DNA of 64,000 nucleotides from Pocillopora verrucosa (GCF_036669915.1 NC_089322.1:17787719-17851718), one strand, 5' to 3'; shown: positions 23,797-36,512, counted from the first letter of the stretch. Numbers and translations are program-made. Notes: a model not told the origin generated them from the letters alone.

Positions 23797-24799
23797 CAAA
23801 GTTAATTTGATCTTCCAATGTTATTTAATTTTAACCATAGAATTTGCTATTTAAATTTATCCCCTCCATTTTCCTGGGTATTGTGAGCAAAAACAAACAA
23901 TTATCACAAAATGCATGGTATACAATGGTTTGATTCACCAATGTGGCAAAGGCCTTTCACTGTCTATCCATAAAAAGGGAAATAGTTTGTAAACTGTAAG
24001 ACATTCTGCATGTTGAGTGTATACTTATTCATCCATGTGAAATTAAAGGTTACTTGAAATAAATGTGAAAGATTTATAGGATTTTCAGACCCCTGATAAC
24101 AATTACTAATGTGCTGATTTGTTGTACTTAAAGGTTATGATTTTGGCGGAAATAGTGGAAGAAATTTCTGGACCTGGAATTTTGTTGCAAATGTTTGTTT
24201 AAATCAGTTTAAGTCAGTTAAAAACTCTCCTGTTTCAAGATTACATGATTACCACACCAGAACCTTTTGTATTCTATATTATGCACCATGTTATGATTAT
24301 GGTTTCAATAATAAAAGGTGCTGACTCAAGAACTTTCCAAAATATCTCTACATACAAAGAAATAGATTGTGGTTATGTACTCCAAATAGCAGGTCACATC
24401 AGTCTTCTGTAAGGAAGTAGCAGAAATTTCTGTGGTGGTTTTGGTGGATGGAGAGAAACATCCACCAAAACCACTTTATTCTATGCGTTAAGAGTTATGA
24501 TAATCATTATGAACGTTTGGTCGGTCAGCAATTGTGCACCATAAAAAATAATTAGCCAGAGCACTAACTGCTAATTAGTGGTATAAATCTTTTGTCTCCC
24601 TGAACATCTAACGATGGCTATAGATAAAATTTAAAAAATATATTGTTGATGGTTTTGGTCAAAGTTTTGGTGGATGTTCCCTAACGACATCCACCAAAAC
24701 TACGTAACATCTAAGCACCTTTTAAATACGTGAAATATCTACATAAAATTGCGTAAAATGTTTTATAATACTACAATCGAACAATAAATTAATACTTAC

Positions 24800-25290
24800 C
24801 ATTTCTTTAGTAAAAAGTTTTGACGCAATTTCCCAAACAAATAATACACTTGGGTCATCGGGATAAGTCGGCATGTTGTCGTAGCTTCGTAATTTTTTTC
24901 CATCATTCCATCTCAGTCCTTCTCGACCAAGGTGGTTTTGGTGGATGGAATCTAATGCTGACCCTTCAGAAAGTGATCCCAAAAACAAATATAACATCGT
25001 CCTAAACCAGATGAGCCCACGACATATCAGCGGCATCTTGTATGAGTATCCACAGTTTACAATGTGACTTCCGCTTTTTCTTGTTGACGCGTACTCACAG
25101 TGTACTCGAGTGTTAGGAAGTTCACGTAGTGCGTCTGAGCCAGTTTCTGCCAGATTTGAACAGAAAAACAGGTCCTTTGTTGGACTGTAATGATACTTTG
25201 ATGGCGCTGTTAACGAAATGTTTGGCCGGTTCGTAAGTTGTCAACCTGGTTTCGGTCGATCTGATTGATTGGCAACACCTCTTGAAAATC
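24800..25290 (-). pseudogene. Unrecognised cassette gene B, most complete copy
   Basis: Minus strand. 25290-25180 reads SIRSTETRLTTYEPAKHF and VNSAI; after frameshifts 25036-24800 reads CRGLIWFRTMLYLFLGSL, then SALDSIHQNHLGREGLRW and SVLFVWEIASKLFTKEM before a GTAAGT donor at 24799-24794. The same N-terminal part is fully open at 29937-30224. Conservation of the peptide between copies that differ at DNA level suggests a real coding exon of an unknown protein. I recognise no domain. Confidence 0.5.
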
Positions 25291-25829
25291 CTACACACCA
25301 TCGACCTAAGCCTCATAGCTGCCAAGTGAGCAGAAGAACAATGACATCAAAATACTCGAGAAAGATAAGTATTAATTTTAATTGCATTTGTGCTAAACTT
25401 ATATGTACAGAAATTTCTGAAGAGGTACTTAATCAGAAGTTTATCACATGATAAGCCTTCAAACTTGTATTAAATAAATTGATGTACATATTTCACAATT
25501 TTAAGATGATTGTGTGATGACAATACACCGACGGTCAACATTCGAATATTCAGCTTGAGCTTCCTCCTAAATGTTAAGTATTTCAATTTGAACTTGTAGA
25601 ATATAACCTATGGATTAAATGTGGGTCTATCAGTATCATCCATGAAATTCTTACAGGCAATTTTCATCATGATATTAAAGCACCACAAACTCAAGAACAA
25701 GGAAAAATAAGTTACGCAGAAAACTGAGTTAGGCAGAAAACTGACGGAGAAATTCATAGTTTTCATAATTTTGAATTCATTCATAATTTTGAATTACAAA
25801 TCATTCAGACCATAGCCACATATAGACTT
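25291..25829. other. Gene-free stretch
   Basis: AT-rich sequence between the inverted gene-B segment and the 3' end of the CaRF/Ulp1 gene. Nothing else is supported. Confidence 0.45.
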
Positions 25830-28800
25830 TTAGATTGTCACTGCTTTTCTTTTGGTGATTGCATGATATGGTACCCGTCTTGATGTTCTTGGGAAAGGAA
25901 CCATATCATGCAAGTCCAGGCAGTTGATGTAGTGTTTGCGCTTTTTGTCTTAGTCATATGACTGCGCTGTGGGGTCTAGGCCATGGCATAAATCTGTAGC
26001 AAATGCCAGTGCAAACAAGCCACAGTCATTTGAATTTGTTTGCTTTTGTACTCTTTCATTACAAAAAGTGACTGTAGAACCAGTATACAATAGCATGCGA
26101 CATGAATGATCAATGGCAACCGCGCTTACATTTTGATATAAGCTGTCATACACCTTGACAGTTCCAGGACTAGTAGCTATTGTGCTCAGGCAAACCCAGT
26201 GTGAGCCAGTGTTTATGATCTGTACAAACTCACTAATGGCTGGAGTGACTAATGCACCCACAATAACAGGGTCCCTTAGACCATCTACAAGAGGGAATCT
26301 TTGTTTTAGGAGGATCTGACCAGCATGTATCTCAGAATCACACAGCCATGTTGTCTTGTTTAAAATGGATCACCTATACTTATTTTAATTACATCAGTGC
26401 TGTCTTCTTCCTTCAGTGACTGTGGTTGTTGATAGGACTCACTATCACTTGTAAGGCAGTAAGGCCTGAAAAAGAAATTATCATCTGGGCTTTCTTCTTT
26501 CCACTTCTTGATTTTTAAGTCAAGGTTTTCTTGATCAATTTGTGAATGTCTGCACACCACTGTGGCACAATACATGTGGTTCCTGACATCCATGGTTGTT
26601 GGGAAGAACCGTCTGTTGGTTAGATCTGGAGGCTGTTGGCCTGTGAAAAGTTCCTTCTTTACATAATGATGCAGGTGCCGTTGCATTTCAGAAACACAAT
26701 TAACACCACTTCCAACAAGCTCATGAATTTTTTTAACCAGTGTCTCATCAATAGGCTGAAGTAGCCCAGCAGTCTGGTTACACAACAAGAAAGAAAGAAT
26801 AATTGCTTTATTATTTATTCATTTAAAAAATTACACAACCTCATCCCCAGGTTTTCTTGGTCAACGGTTCAATAACCTGGAGCCGGCTGCTTTTGATGTC
26901 ATTGGTTCAATATGAGAAAATTTTTTCCAAATTTGGTCAACAGCAGCTGGTTATGATGAAATATGTGAGTGGTTTTAACCTTTCAGAAACAGGGAAATAT
27001 TTTGAATGAATATTAATGCAAATTATACCAACATTACTATCGGCAGTCCTCTGGCAGGGCTTTTCAGTAATAGTTACAGAATGTTATAATTACAGAGTAC
27101 TGAACACTGTATTTTTTAAGAAAATCCATTTAAAAAGTCCATGACAGCATTCCATTAAAACAGTGCCAGTGGAAATCCCTCTCCGATAAAATTGTGATAT
27201 TATAGTCTTGACATTGAGTTTGAGGAATGAGTGCCAGTGTAGCTAAAAGAAGCTCTACATGTAGTACATTTTATTGGTCTTTTGTTGTGATGTATAATCT
27301 TTATTCATTCTTTATATATATTCGACATGACAGTGGAAGCAGCACAGTCTACAGTAGACTGATGATCTGTGTGAAGTTAAGTCACCTTCAATTCCCCACC
27401 AAACTTCAGTTTCCTGGTTCCAAAAAAAATTTAATTGATGGCCAAGTACTTACCCTCCCCATGGGGTGAAATAAGTGATCCGTAGGTTTAGGAAGTAATA
27501 TGTAAATACGCTCCTCTGTAGCTATTGTTTGCTTCTTTTCTGACTCTATGGATGTTCTCAGAAATTTTGACATTGTCTCCCTTCTACTCTTTGTGTTCTC
27601 TGAAATCTAACGATACAATGTTTTAATTAAAATAATATTTGAAAAATTGGTTTCTAAAATATTCACTCTGTTTCCATTACAGGTAAATTTGTTTCAATTC
27701 TGCACAACGAAATGTCCAGGTTGTCTTATCATATGTCCACTTCACCTACATGTAACACAAGGCCCATTAGGATTAAGCACCCTTTATTAGGCTAGTGATC
27801 ATTCATGTTAATGGTAGTGCCCCCTGAACCCTTATTCAATAATTAAAATAAACTGACCTTTTTTTCAGGATACTTGATTATTTTCCTTAGGTGGATCTTT
27901 GCTGGACAGTCACATTTCTTCGTATCCTGTACTATAAAGCGCTGTTTGGTGTTGTTATAGCAGTGATCATCATTCTCCTTCTGAAACCAAATAGATTTAT
28001 TGGATTGTTAGATAGAGCAGTCATATGGGAATAGTCAAGTTATCAATAAACTTAGAAGTAATGAAAAGTATCCTTTAAAATAGTACTTGATTCCTACCTT
28101 GTAAACTGCAGTCACAGTGGTCCTTTTTTGCGACTTTGCTTATTTTAACAAATAAAATGTGATATGTCCTTTTACTTGCAAGTGGTAAAAAAGAAAACAT
28201 TAATGCCTGCTATTAGCCCTGAGGGAGAGGTGAGTGCTCACCAACTTGCTTAGAAAAATCAGTTGGGACTTACCACCTTGTTAGCTTAAGAGCAAATAGG
28301 TGAAGGTAAATCAATAACTATGTAATGCCCTACATATGATATCCTCTTTGGGAGTCCTTAAGTAATAATATCATCTTGTTTACATTCTTATTTAGTTAAT
28401 TATTATGCATGCTTACATCTTTTTGTAGTCTCTTTTGAGCCTCCTTCCTTTTGAGTGCCTTATTTCTGTCTGGCCCATTTTGGCATTCTAAAACTTTGAC
28501 CCCCACAATTTGGAATGGGATGCCATCAAAACTTAGTCTGCATCCTGTCATCTCCTGTGAGTCAGCCCATTGTAAACGGTGGTTCTTAGCATTTTTATCT
28601 GCATTTTCTTTTATGTGAGAAGAGGAACCAAGCTAAGTTAGCAATACAATACATGTACACAAACACATACGTACATATGTACACATGGGTGCTTAAAATG
28701 GAGAGCCTGAAAATCAAGCTTGCCCCACCCAGATGTAGCCCAAGGATTGGTGTAATGGGGATGCTGGCAGCTGTGTGTCAATAGCACTGAGTAGGGTTTT

Positions 28801-29337
28801 GACACTTTAAGCTTGATCTTAATTAATTAAGCATTTCTTGTCAACTCTTGCTGCAGGCTCACAGTAAATTGACACTTGAAGCTAAGTTGAATTTTAATTA
28901 CATGTTAATTTTGAAAGTCTAACTGACCAGGGTAAACCGAAGAATAATGATGTGTACATGTATTCTTAAGATATCAATAATTATTGGAAAAAAGTTAAAT
29001 CCCTTTTTTTATTTTGATTTATCTATATTTCATGTTAATAACACGATCTCACACGCCCCTGGCTTTAAATACCTATAGTGTCTAAATAAAGTTATACTTC
29101 ACTTTACTTTACTGTCAGTATGGTTTATTTTGTAAATCTTTACATGTGAGCTTACTTACCCAGCCTACTGCAATTTGAAAATCCTCCTGTTTGTTTAAAT
29201 ACAGTGAAGCGTGTCGTCGTAGCTATCTCGTACTGTTTTATGAGTTCGTCAGCGCTGCTTTCATCGTTAACATACCCGTAATAAGGGTCAAACTGTACGG
29301 TCCATCTTGAAGCCCAAGGTGTACTGTTATCAGCCAT
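25830..29337 (-). CDS. CaRF-like (ALS2CR8-type) protein fused to a Ulp1/C48 cysteine protease, probably disabled
   Basis: Five minus-strand exons fit in phase: 29337-29160 (start MADNSTPW), 28607-28417, 27980-27858, 27597-27454 and 26774-25830, all with GT/AG junctions. Exons 2-5 match the CaRF transcription-factor domain: FDGIPFQIVG and LECQNGPDRNK; CDCPAKIHLRKI; IHELVGSGVN; NRRFFPTTMDVRNHM; then IKKWKEESPDDNFFFRPY. The last exon continues into a Ulp1-type peptidase with WLCDSEIHAGQ, catalytic His in GSHWVC, Asp in VYDSL, and QTNSNDCG with the catalytic Cys. Ulp1 enzymes cleave SUMO-like modifiers. Two lesions are visible: a one-base frame change at ~26345-26360 (TTTT run), and TAA at 25950-25952 inside SYD-x-DKKRK, after which the frame stays open 39 codons to 25830. 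About 525 residues if intact. Truncated relatives lie at 10.5-14 and 22.6-24 kb. Confidence 0.75.
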
Positions 29338-29879
29338 GTTTGTTCTTCTACCAAACATTTAGATTTCCCGCCAATATTTACCCGCGAGCCGCAAAACATA
29401 AATGCATGAGTGTTAAATATTAACTGGACCACCCCTTGGCAAATATATTTATTAGTAGCAAATAAGATGTTGAACAAAAACCAAGAGATCATGGTCAAAT
29501 AAAACGTAAAGATAATTTATTACAAACAGAAAAGAACTGTATGTTTGTTCCAATCGAAAGATTTTACAGTGCAAAGTTATGCAAATGATCTTTGACCTGA
29601 ATCTGCTTTTGGTCGATGATAGCGAGGTCAGAGGATAACATCAACCGAAACTATTAGGCCGGTCATATTTAAGTGTCGATCCTCCTTTTAACGCCTTTAT
29701 AACAGGCTAGATTTTTTCTTAAATATGTGACCTAGACAGAAATTAGTTTTTACAAGTTATGGGAAGAATACTTTCGCAATAAAATATTGAAGAATACGAC
29801 GCTTTATCGTCAGTCACACAGGTCACGGTCTCTTGATTCGCCGGAAACAAGTAGATAAATAGAAGACTCTCGCTACGAT

Positions 29880-30224
29880 TCCGCTGACGTGTCATGGGCT
29901 CATCTGGTTTGGGACGATGATAAGTATTGCCCTTGGGGTGTTGTCAATTAATCAGATCGACCGAAACCAGGTCGACAACTTACGAACCAGCCGAACATTT
30001 CGTTAACAGCGCCATCGATGAAAATGTCATTACACTCCGACAAAAGACCCGCTTTTCTGTTCAAATCTGCCAGAAACTGGCTCAAACGCACTTCCTATTC
30101 CATGAGTACACTGTAAAATACGCTTTAACAAGAAAAAGCGGAAGTCACATTGTAAAATGCAGATACTCATACAAGATGCCGCTGATATGTCGTGGGCTCA
30201 TCTGGTTTAGGACGATGTTATATA
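29880..30224 (+). pseudogene. Cassette gene B coding segment, intact-frame copy, inverted relative to 24991-25290
   Basis: 29937-30224 is the reverse complement (roughly 80-85% by eye) of 24991-25290 and reads open through RSTETRSTTYEPAEHF, KTRFSVQICQKLAQTHF and CRGLIWFRTMLY. A 37-bp piece at its 3' end (GGGCTCATCTGGTTTAGGACGATG) recurs at ~29889-29925, a direct repeat ~298 bp apart. It lies 600 bp upstream of the CaRF/Ulp1 start codon and is divergent from it. Function unknown. Confidence 0.5.
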
Positions 30225-30400
30225 GTGCTTTAAAAAAAAATTCTGCGTGCGAAAAAGGCCACCTCCGTTCCTGCGCACGCAGGTCAATCGCAATTCAAGA
30301 GGACGATTTCCGTTCTGCGCACGCAGGTCAATCGTTGTTGCGCGTCTGGTTTTCCGTGAGAGCAAAATAATTTAGGGAGATCCGCGCGTTGCAGATATCG
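30225..30400 (+). promoter_or_regulatory. CpG-rich intergenic patch with two palindromic boxes
   Basis: GTTC(C)TGCGCACGCAGGTCAATCG occurs twice (about 30268 and 30314), each containing the palindrome CTGCGCACGCAG. The patch is CpG-rich against an AT-rich background and lies between the minus-strand CaRF/Ulp1 gene and the plus-strand gene starting at 31391, so a shared promoter is possible. The box resembles half of an NRF1 site. Function is inference. Confidence 0.35.
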
Positions 30401-31390
30401 GAACCATGTCTTCCATAGAAGAGGATTAATTTCATAGAGAGGCGTGTGAATTGTCTCTAGCGAAACTTGCCTTCAGAAGAGGTTAGTATGTAAACCCTAG
30501 CACACCCAAACGTTTAAGTTGCCAATTTTTTTAGTTTTTTGTCGATCGAACCTTTGATTCGATCTTTCGTCGAAATATCCTTTCAACTAAAAATGTTACC
30601 TTTGTTGTTCGCGGAAAGTTACAGTGAAAAAGAGGTAGGTGTTTTTCTTTTTTGCTTCGTGTCTGTAGATGTGCACACATCACCGAGGTAGCATCGAACG
30701 TGCGGACCGTTCGATTTGCTATCCTCTGTACCCTTTCGATCTCTTTCCACAAATTTCTCTAAGTTGTAACTCCTTCTGTTGACGTTACTTGTCTCGCAAC
30801 CTCGTCTCATACTGTCGTAATCTTAGGAGCAACTACACAATACATGGCCACTTTTGAAGGAGCATATATCTAGTGGCTCGTTTGGCCTGTTTGGCTGGTT
30901 TGGCCCTGCATTGAATGAAATGGCGATTGATAATCTACAATTAATCTACAAGTCTCAGGTCTATATATTTAGTGGATCGTTAGGCTCGGCAGCGGATGAA
31001 ACAAAGCGTAAACCCTTTACACCTCAATATCAGTTTGCATATTCTCCATATTGTTCTCTATACATTTCCTGAGGTGTTGGTAAGGAGAATTTGTTTAACA
31101 GTTAAGAACTTCTTTCATCGGTGATCTCTTCTTTTATTCTCATCACCTTAATTTTTGATTCAGGACTGATGTTGTGGAGAGCAATTAGAGGTTAGTCACT
31201 CAAGAATTAAATTAAAGGATAAAGGTTAAGGTATCTTAGTTGCTAATTTGGTTCAGCAGTGGAGCAATTGAGCAAAACCTCTTATATATACAAATGCTAA
31301 TTAAATACTTAAAATTAACATTAAACTAACACTGCCTTAAATCTTTATCATATTTTTGATGTCCATCTTTCAACCAGATTTAGTTTGAGT
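30401..31390. other. Intergenic stretch before the plus-strand gene
   Basis: No supported gene; open frames are under 75 codons and overlapping. A non-coding first exon of the downstream gene could lie here: an AG acceptor-like TTTCAACCAG sits just before the chosen start codon. Confidence 0.4.
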
Positions 31391-34300
31391 ATGGAGACCG
31401 GACAGTCAAAGGTGACACAATCAAACTCTGGAAGTAAGGAAGGGAAAAGTGTTGTTGTCCTGCTATCCTCTGATGTTGAGGAAAGCAATGGGAAGGTTTA
31501 TTTACCAACCCTCTTCGAGCAGTTAGCCCTAAGGAAGAAAGAGAAAGGACAGTTTAACAACAATGTTTTATTTGGTGATAAAATGACAGTTGAGGATGTG
31601 AGGAAAGAAATACTCTCCCATTTTACATATTTGAAAGATCAGAGGTATGCATGATTGATGATATTAACCCTTTAACTCCCAAGATCTGACTGTTAATTCT
31701 CCCCTCTTGCTGCTACACAATTCCTTGTAAATTAGTGACAAGAATTTGCTGAAAGATCAAGACAACAACTTCTACCTGATGAGTTTGAGTATTCTTCTTA
31801 ACTGTTTGCTGGAAATTGTGTGGAAATTGTAGGGAGTAGTTACATGTCAGTGACTTCTCATGCAAAGGATGGTGAAGGGTGTTGCAATCCCTCATTCATT
31901 GGAAAACTTAAGTAAAATGTCAGCATAACATAAATTTGCCATTTCAGTAAGATTTCAGAAATCCAAAAAGAAAACTAAGACAGCTTGTGAAAAAGATACC
32001 TAGATTGGCAAGAGAAAGCTGTGGTTCGTCAAAAATGGAAAAATTGGCCTAAATTATATTTAGAAGGATAATCAATTCTATACTTTTTAGATACTTTACT
32101 AGAGCAGCAGTTTGCTACATGTATCTTAAAATCCACCATTTGGTGGTTATCAGAAACCTTAAATCCACAAGAAAGAATAGTTACAGCATGAGAGCATATG
32201 ATTGAATTTGTTTGTGTTTGTCTCGTGCTTAGTTTGTGAGAGTTGAGAGCTCTGCTAGCTGTTGGTGCTCATCAGACAAAGGTCAAAAACAATCTAAAGG
32301 TGTAGCTGATTGAAAGTTTCTGTTTGATTGGGGGCTATGGATTTACCTACACCACCAACTTGATTTTTCTTAATCATAAGTTAGCTGTTGAATATTTAGA
32401 TGTGTTACACTGTTGAAATTAATTTAAACAGACTTTTCTTTTGTTCCTATGAAAAGAGGAGGGAAGTTTTCAAACAACATTTTTTCCCAAGTTTTTCAAA
32501 ATATATACTGTACTTTAATGTATTCTTGTCAAACAAAAACTATTTTTGTCTATATGCAGTTTTTTTAAGCATTATGGATGGTATTAAAAATTATCCTCCA
32601 AGTCCTCCACCGTTTTCCAAGCCTTTTTTTGTTTCCAATTGTTTTGTAAATAGGCTGAAAAACAACTTTGAACAACTTGACAGTTGTCTAATCCATTCAT
32701 GATTTTTTGTTGTTTATTAGCCAACACCTCAATGGATGTTGCATATTTTGTTGATTTTGCCTGAATTGAAAATAACCCGACAAATATAGCATTCCTTTAC
32801 AAATTCCTACTTCCTATTTCCTCGTCATTAATTTTGCTCTATACGGAGTATACAATTGACATCAGGTTACAACAATGTATCAGAGTATTGCAGTATTCAT
32901 TGTTTTTTTTCTTTGCAATATTGGCTGAATAATTTTAATAGTATTACAGTGTTTAGGATCCTCCAATCTCCCCCTCATAAATGTTTTAAAAGAAACAATA
33001 AAGTTCTGATCTCTATTAACTGACAGCAGACAAAAGGAGGTCTTTTATGCAAGAGTTTAAATGTTAATACAAAATATATTATATGACTGTATGTAAACAT
33101 GTATTAAGTTTTTTGTGTATTTTTAATGAATGGACATGATTGTAATTTCAATTTTAACTATAAATTTTATACATTTCCATATCCAGTTTCTGGTGCGCTT
33201 CTGCAACGGACAATCATAGAGGGCTTGACTTTCATGGTGTGCGGAGAGTTTGGGATGGAAAATTTATTAAAAGGACCATCAGAGGAAATTCAGTTTTATA
33301 CATCTCAACTGGGGTTGGTGAAAATTACAGTGGAAAAAGTTTGTGTGAGAAAGTCAGTGGACTAGTAGACCTGTATTACTTAAATTACTTTCACTACAAT
33401 AATGAAAAATGTTTGGATAGTAGTGGTCAAGGTAAGGTCTTAAGTAGATCTGAACATCAAAACTCTTGCTCAAATCAAAGTAAACTTAACCTTTACAGTG
33501 TTTAATCATGTTACAATCATGTTACAACAAGTGTTGTTTTTTTTGTTTTTCTTCGAGAAGTGCCTTATTGCATTGTTTGTTTCACCATCATCACGGCCTC
33601 AAAAGGGGTCATAATTATATCTTAAATCGGCCCATCAATAATTACTTCTTGTTGACTAGATAACTCCTATCAGTAGCCCTTTTCCTATCACTTATTATCA
33701 GCCCAGACCTATAAAGGCTAGTAATTACATGCATCCTGCAGTTTTTTGGTTAACATATACCCAAAGCCATTCTCAGAAGCCATCAGCTCTGGTTACAAAT
33801 AACTTTTTTTTGTACCTTGCGGGAACCCACTTATAGAGGTTTCCATTGTAATTGCCTCCTTAGTAATATAGCAGCTGGTGTAATGTTACTTTTACTCCAT
33901 TGTGAGTAACACAGATTTTATTTCACAGTCATCAAGAATACACTTCGATTGTTTGCATGTTTAATTTTAAGGATCACTCTTAAAGGAATTGTTTTTCACA
34001 TTGAGAAGACACAACATTATTTTATGCTGTTAAATTATTTACAATGGGTGTATCTTTTACAGATGACAGCTGATGATTTGTCAAAAGCATTACAAGAGCC
34101 AACTGATGAATGGTCAAGTCAGCAGGTAATAAATTTTTAAAAAAGTGACAATGAAAGTATGTTTGCTGGTAGATCTGCCTTTAATAATAACTGTGGTACT
34201 CCACCTTGGTGAAGGCAGCAATTCATTTGCATTACTACAAATAGTAGCTAGCTGCAAAAATAGAATATTTTCAAAGATTAGGTTATTTTTATTGAAAAGT

Positions 34301-36125
34301 AGGTGATATCCGATTTCGAGGTCCTTAGTGCAAATTAATTTAAAGACCAAGTTTTTTCTGCTTGGATTTTTAGCCCAAGTGTGAAGTACACAGGTCAGAA
34401 ATCCAAGTGGAAAAAACTAGGTTCCATAATTTATAGTATAGACCAATAGGTTATATCTCTGGATTCATGTAGAGAGGGGGAAGATTTCAAACATCTATCA
34501 ACATCTTTGCAGATACCAACGTTCACATTGTGTTCAAATAAAAAAAGTATGCTCAAAGAAAGAAAGAATGATCAAGATGCACAGCAGGGATTACCTATGG
34601 TACAGCCAGTTGTTTCACCCCTAGTAAAGCGTAAAAAGGGGAACTATGGTCTTGCAATAAATCAGGCTGCACTTCAAAATCAATGGACTAAAGTAACAAT
34701 AGCAGCTCCAGCTCCAGCTCCAGCTTCAGCTCCAGCTTCAGCTCCAGTACAGCTTGTGTGTTTTCCAGCAACACAAACCTCAATGCGAAGAACTGTGAGT
34801 CCAGGCCAACTACCACAACTAACAATAGAACATTTGAAGCAGAGTCAGCCACCTGAAGGTTCTGTGCAAGGACAGTATCAAATTGTGGTTCCACAAGGTA
34901 TTCCATCACAGGCAACAGCAGGAAGTTCTCAGGGAGTGTTGGTACAAAGTGTTCAGTGGCAGGTATTGTATCATGATACATAACTGTTACAATATAATAC
35001 ATTAACTGTACAAAATGTACCTATATCTCTGTGTCAAAGATGACAAGATTAATTGTGGGTTAATTGCTGCCTTCTTAGTGGAAATAAGATTTTCTGGGCC
35101 CAATTTTCCACTTTTGAAGATGTAAGGAGATTTTATTGCTGAAATTACAAATTAAACATATCATGATTTGCAGTGCCATCATCAATACCCAACACACCTG
35201 CATAACTTAATTGATTGCTACTTTATTTGTACTCGATACCTACACAGTACACTACTGTTTAAGAAACACTTTGTATGCATACCATACTGAGTATTCTTAA
35301 CAAAAGACAATTTGATTTAATGTCTTGTATAAGTTTATACACATTTCCTGAAATGTGCTAAGCAATTTGTTGGCCATAGCCATTTCTTTCAATATTTCAA
35401 TTCTTCTTGCATTATGTGTAAAAAAGTTTGCAAATTTATTTTGAGTTCATGCCTGTATGCACAGAATATGAAATATTTGGCAACCCATTTTAAGAGTCAT
35501 TTCTTTTTAAATGACAATTGAAACTCAGTGTCCATAGCAACTTAACTTACAATAACTTGCATAAATCTAAGTGCAAAATTTCAAGTAACAAAAATTTTGA
35601 ATTATAGAAGCTGAAATACAAGGAATCAAAATGTTCAGCAGGGATTAAAATGTACCAGTTTGGCCTTTTAATTTCAAAATTATTCAGAGCCTTTCAGGCC
35701 CATATAGTGGGGAAAATCTCTTTCAATACTTAATTACCTCTGTTTCACATGCCATCACAGTGGCCTTGTTGCAACTGGACACTTTCCTCAAATATCTTTA
35801 TAAAAACCCTGATGCATGTTTCAAGTATATATCATCATATAGAAAAATGGCAAAGAAACTGTGAAAAAAGCTCACACCCGTACTTGCCTGCTTAGCATTT
35901 GATCTTGAAGTGTAGTCTTAAGCGAACTTATAACTGTTAATAAAAAAAGCAGGTTAAGGTGTTTGTTGAATGTTTTCATGAACATACTTAAGTAAGATAT
36001 CTCCAAATTTATTCTATCTATTTCATAATTAATTTCAATTGATCTTCCTTCGATTGTGTAGAGAGACTCCGGATGTGAATTAAGTAAAGAGGACTGTGCC
36101 AATAATGGGGTGTGCAAGTCTGAAG
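31391..36125 (+). CDS. Hypothetical multi-exon gene, 5' half (exons 1-5)
   Basis: Exons fit in phase: 31391-31644 (METGQSKV; TTG at 31385 is in frame but not a start), 33187-33431, about 34070-34125, 34513-34962 and 36062-36125, each with GT/AG ends. The third exon's 5' edge is ambiguous (34063 or 34070); 34070 keeps the frame. The first ~165 residues (VVLLSSDVEESNGKVYLPTL, then GLDFHGVRRVWDGKFIKR and GNSVLYISTG) look folded but match no family I know. Exon 4 encodes 150 residues rich in Gln, Pro and Ala, with an (AP/AS) run and VVPQG, like a transcription-factor linker. Exon 5 is short and Cys-rich (DCANNGVC). Phase 1 at 36125 matches the exon at 45205, so this is probably the first half of one gene. 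Confidence 0.6.
31664..31880. mobile_element. TTAACCCTTTAACTC MITE, probably partial
   Basis: Starts TTAACCCTTTAACTCCCAAGATCTGA, the same end as the element at 63690-63896 and the fragment at 50127. It lies in intron 1 of the plus-strand gene. The 3' end is not clear. Confidence 0.5.
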
Positions 36126-36512
36126 GTAAGTATTCTAAAGAAGTTGCATAGGCTCATGTACATCAGCTTGTTTTTTTCAAAGAGTTTGCAAATGATTAGG
36201 GATTTACTGAACGTGAGCATGATGTAATCTCCACGAGCCTATGGTTTGATCTGTGGTCAAATTCCTCATTTTTTAGTTGCAAAACGCAGAGGACACTGTA
36301 GACGTATAGACACGCTTACAAAGACAGCTAGCTATTTATATTTGCTATTTTTGGTTTTCATTAGAAGTTAATTTTAATGTCGCTAACTGTAATTTGCGAA
36401 ACAAAACGAAACAAAATAAAATCTTTAATTTGCGAAATAGAAATCTGCTTGAAACTCAAGAAAATGAAAGAGCTTGGATTACTTCCATTTTCCCAGCAAA
36501 CATGATATTTTG

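Larger units (their letters stand above)
22593..25290 (+). repeat. Third copy of the CaRF-cassette unit
   Basis: 22593-24967 matches 12518-14890 (spacer plus right arm) in the same orientation at very high identity. Homology then continues past the point where the right arm stops, through GTGATCCC (also present beyond the left arm, 10530) and on into the gene-B coding segment 24991-25290. This copy therefore preserves the longest unit. It is not inverted-duplicated. Confidence 0.85.
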
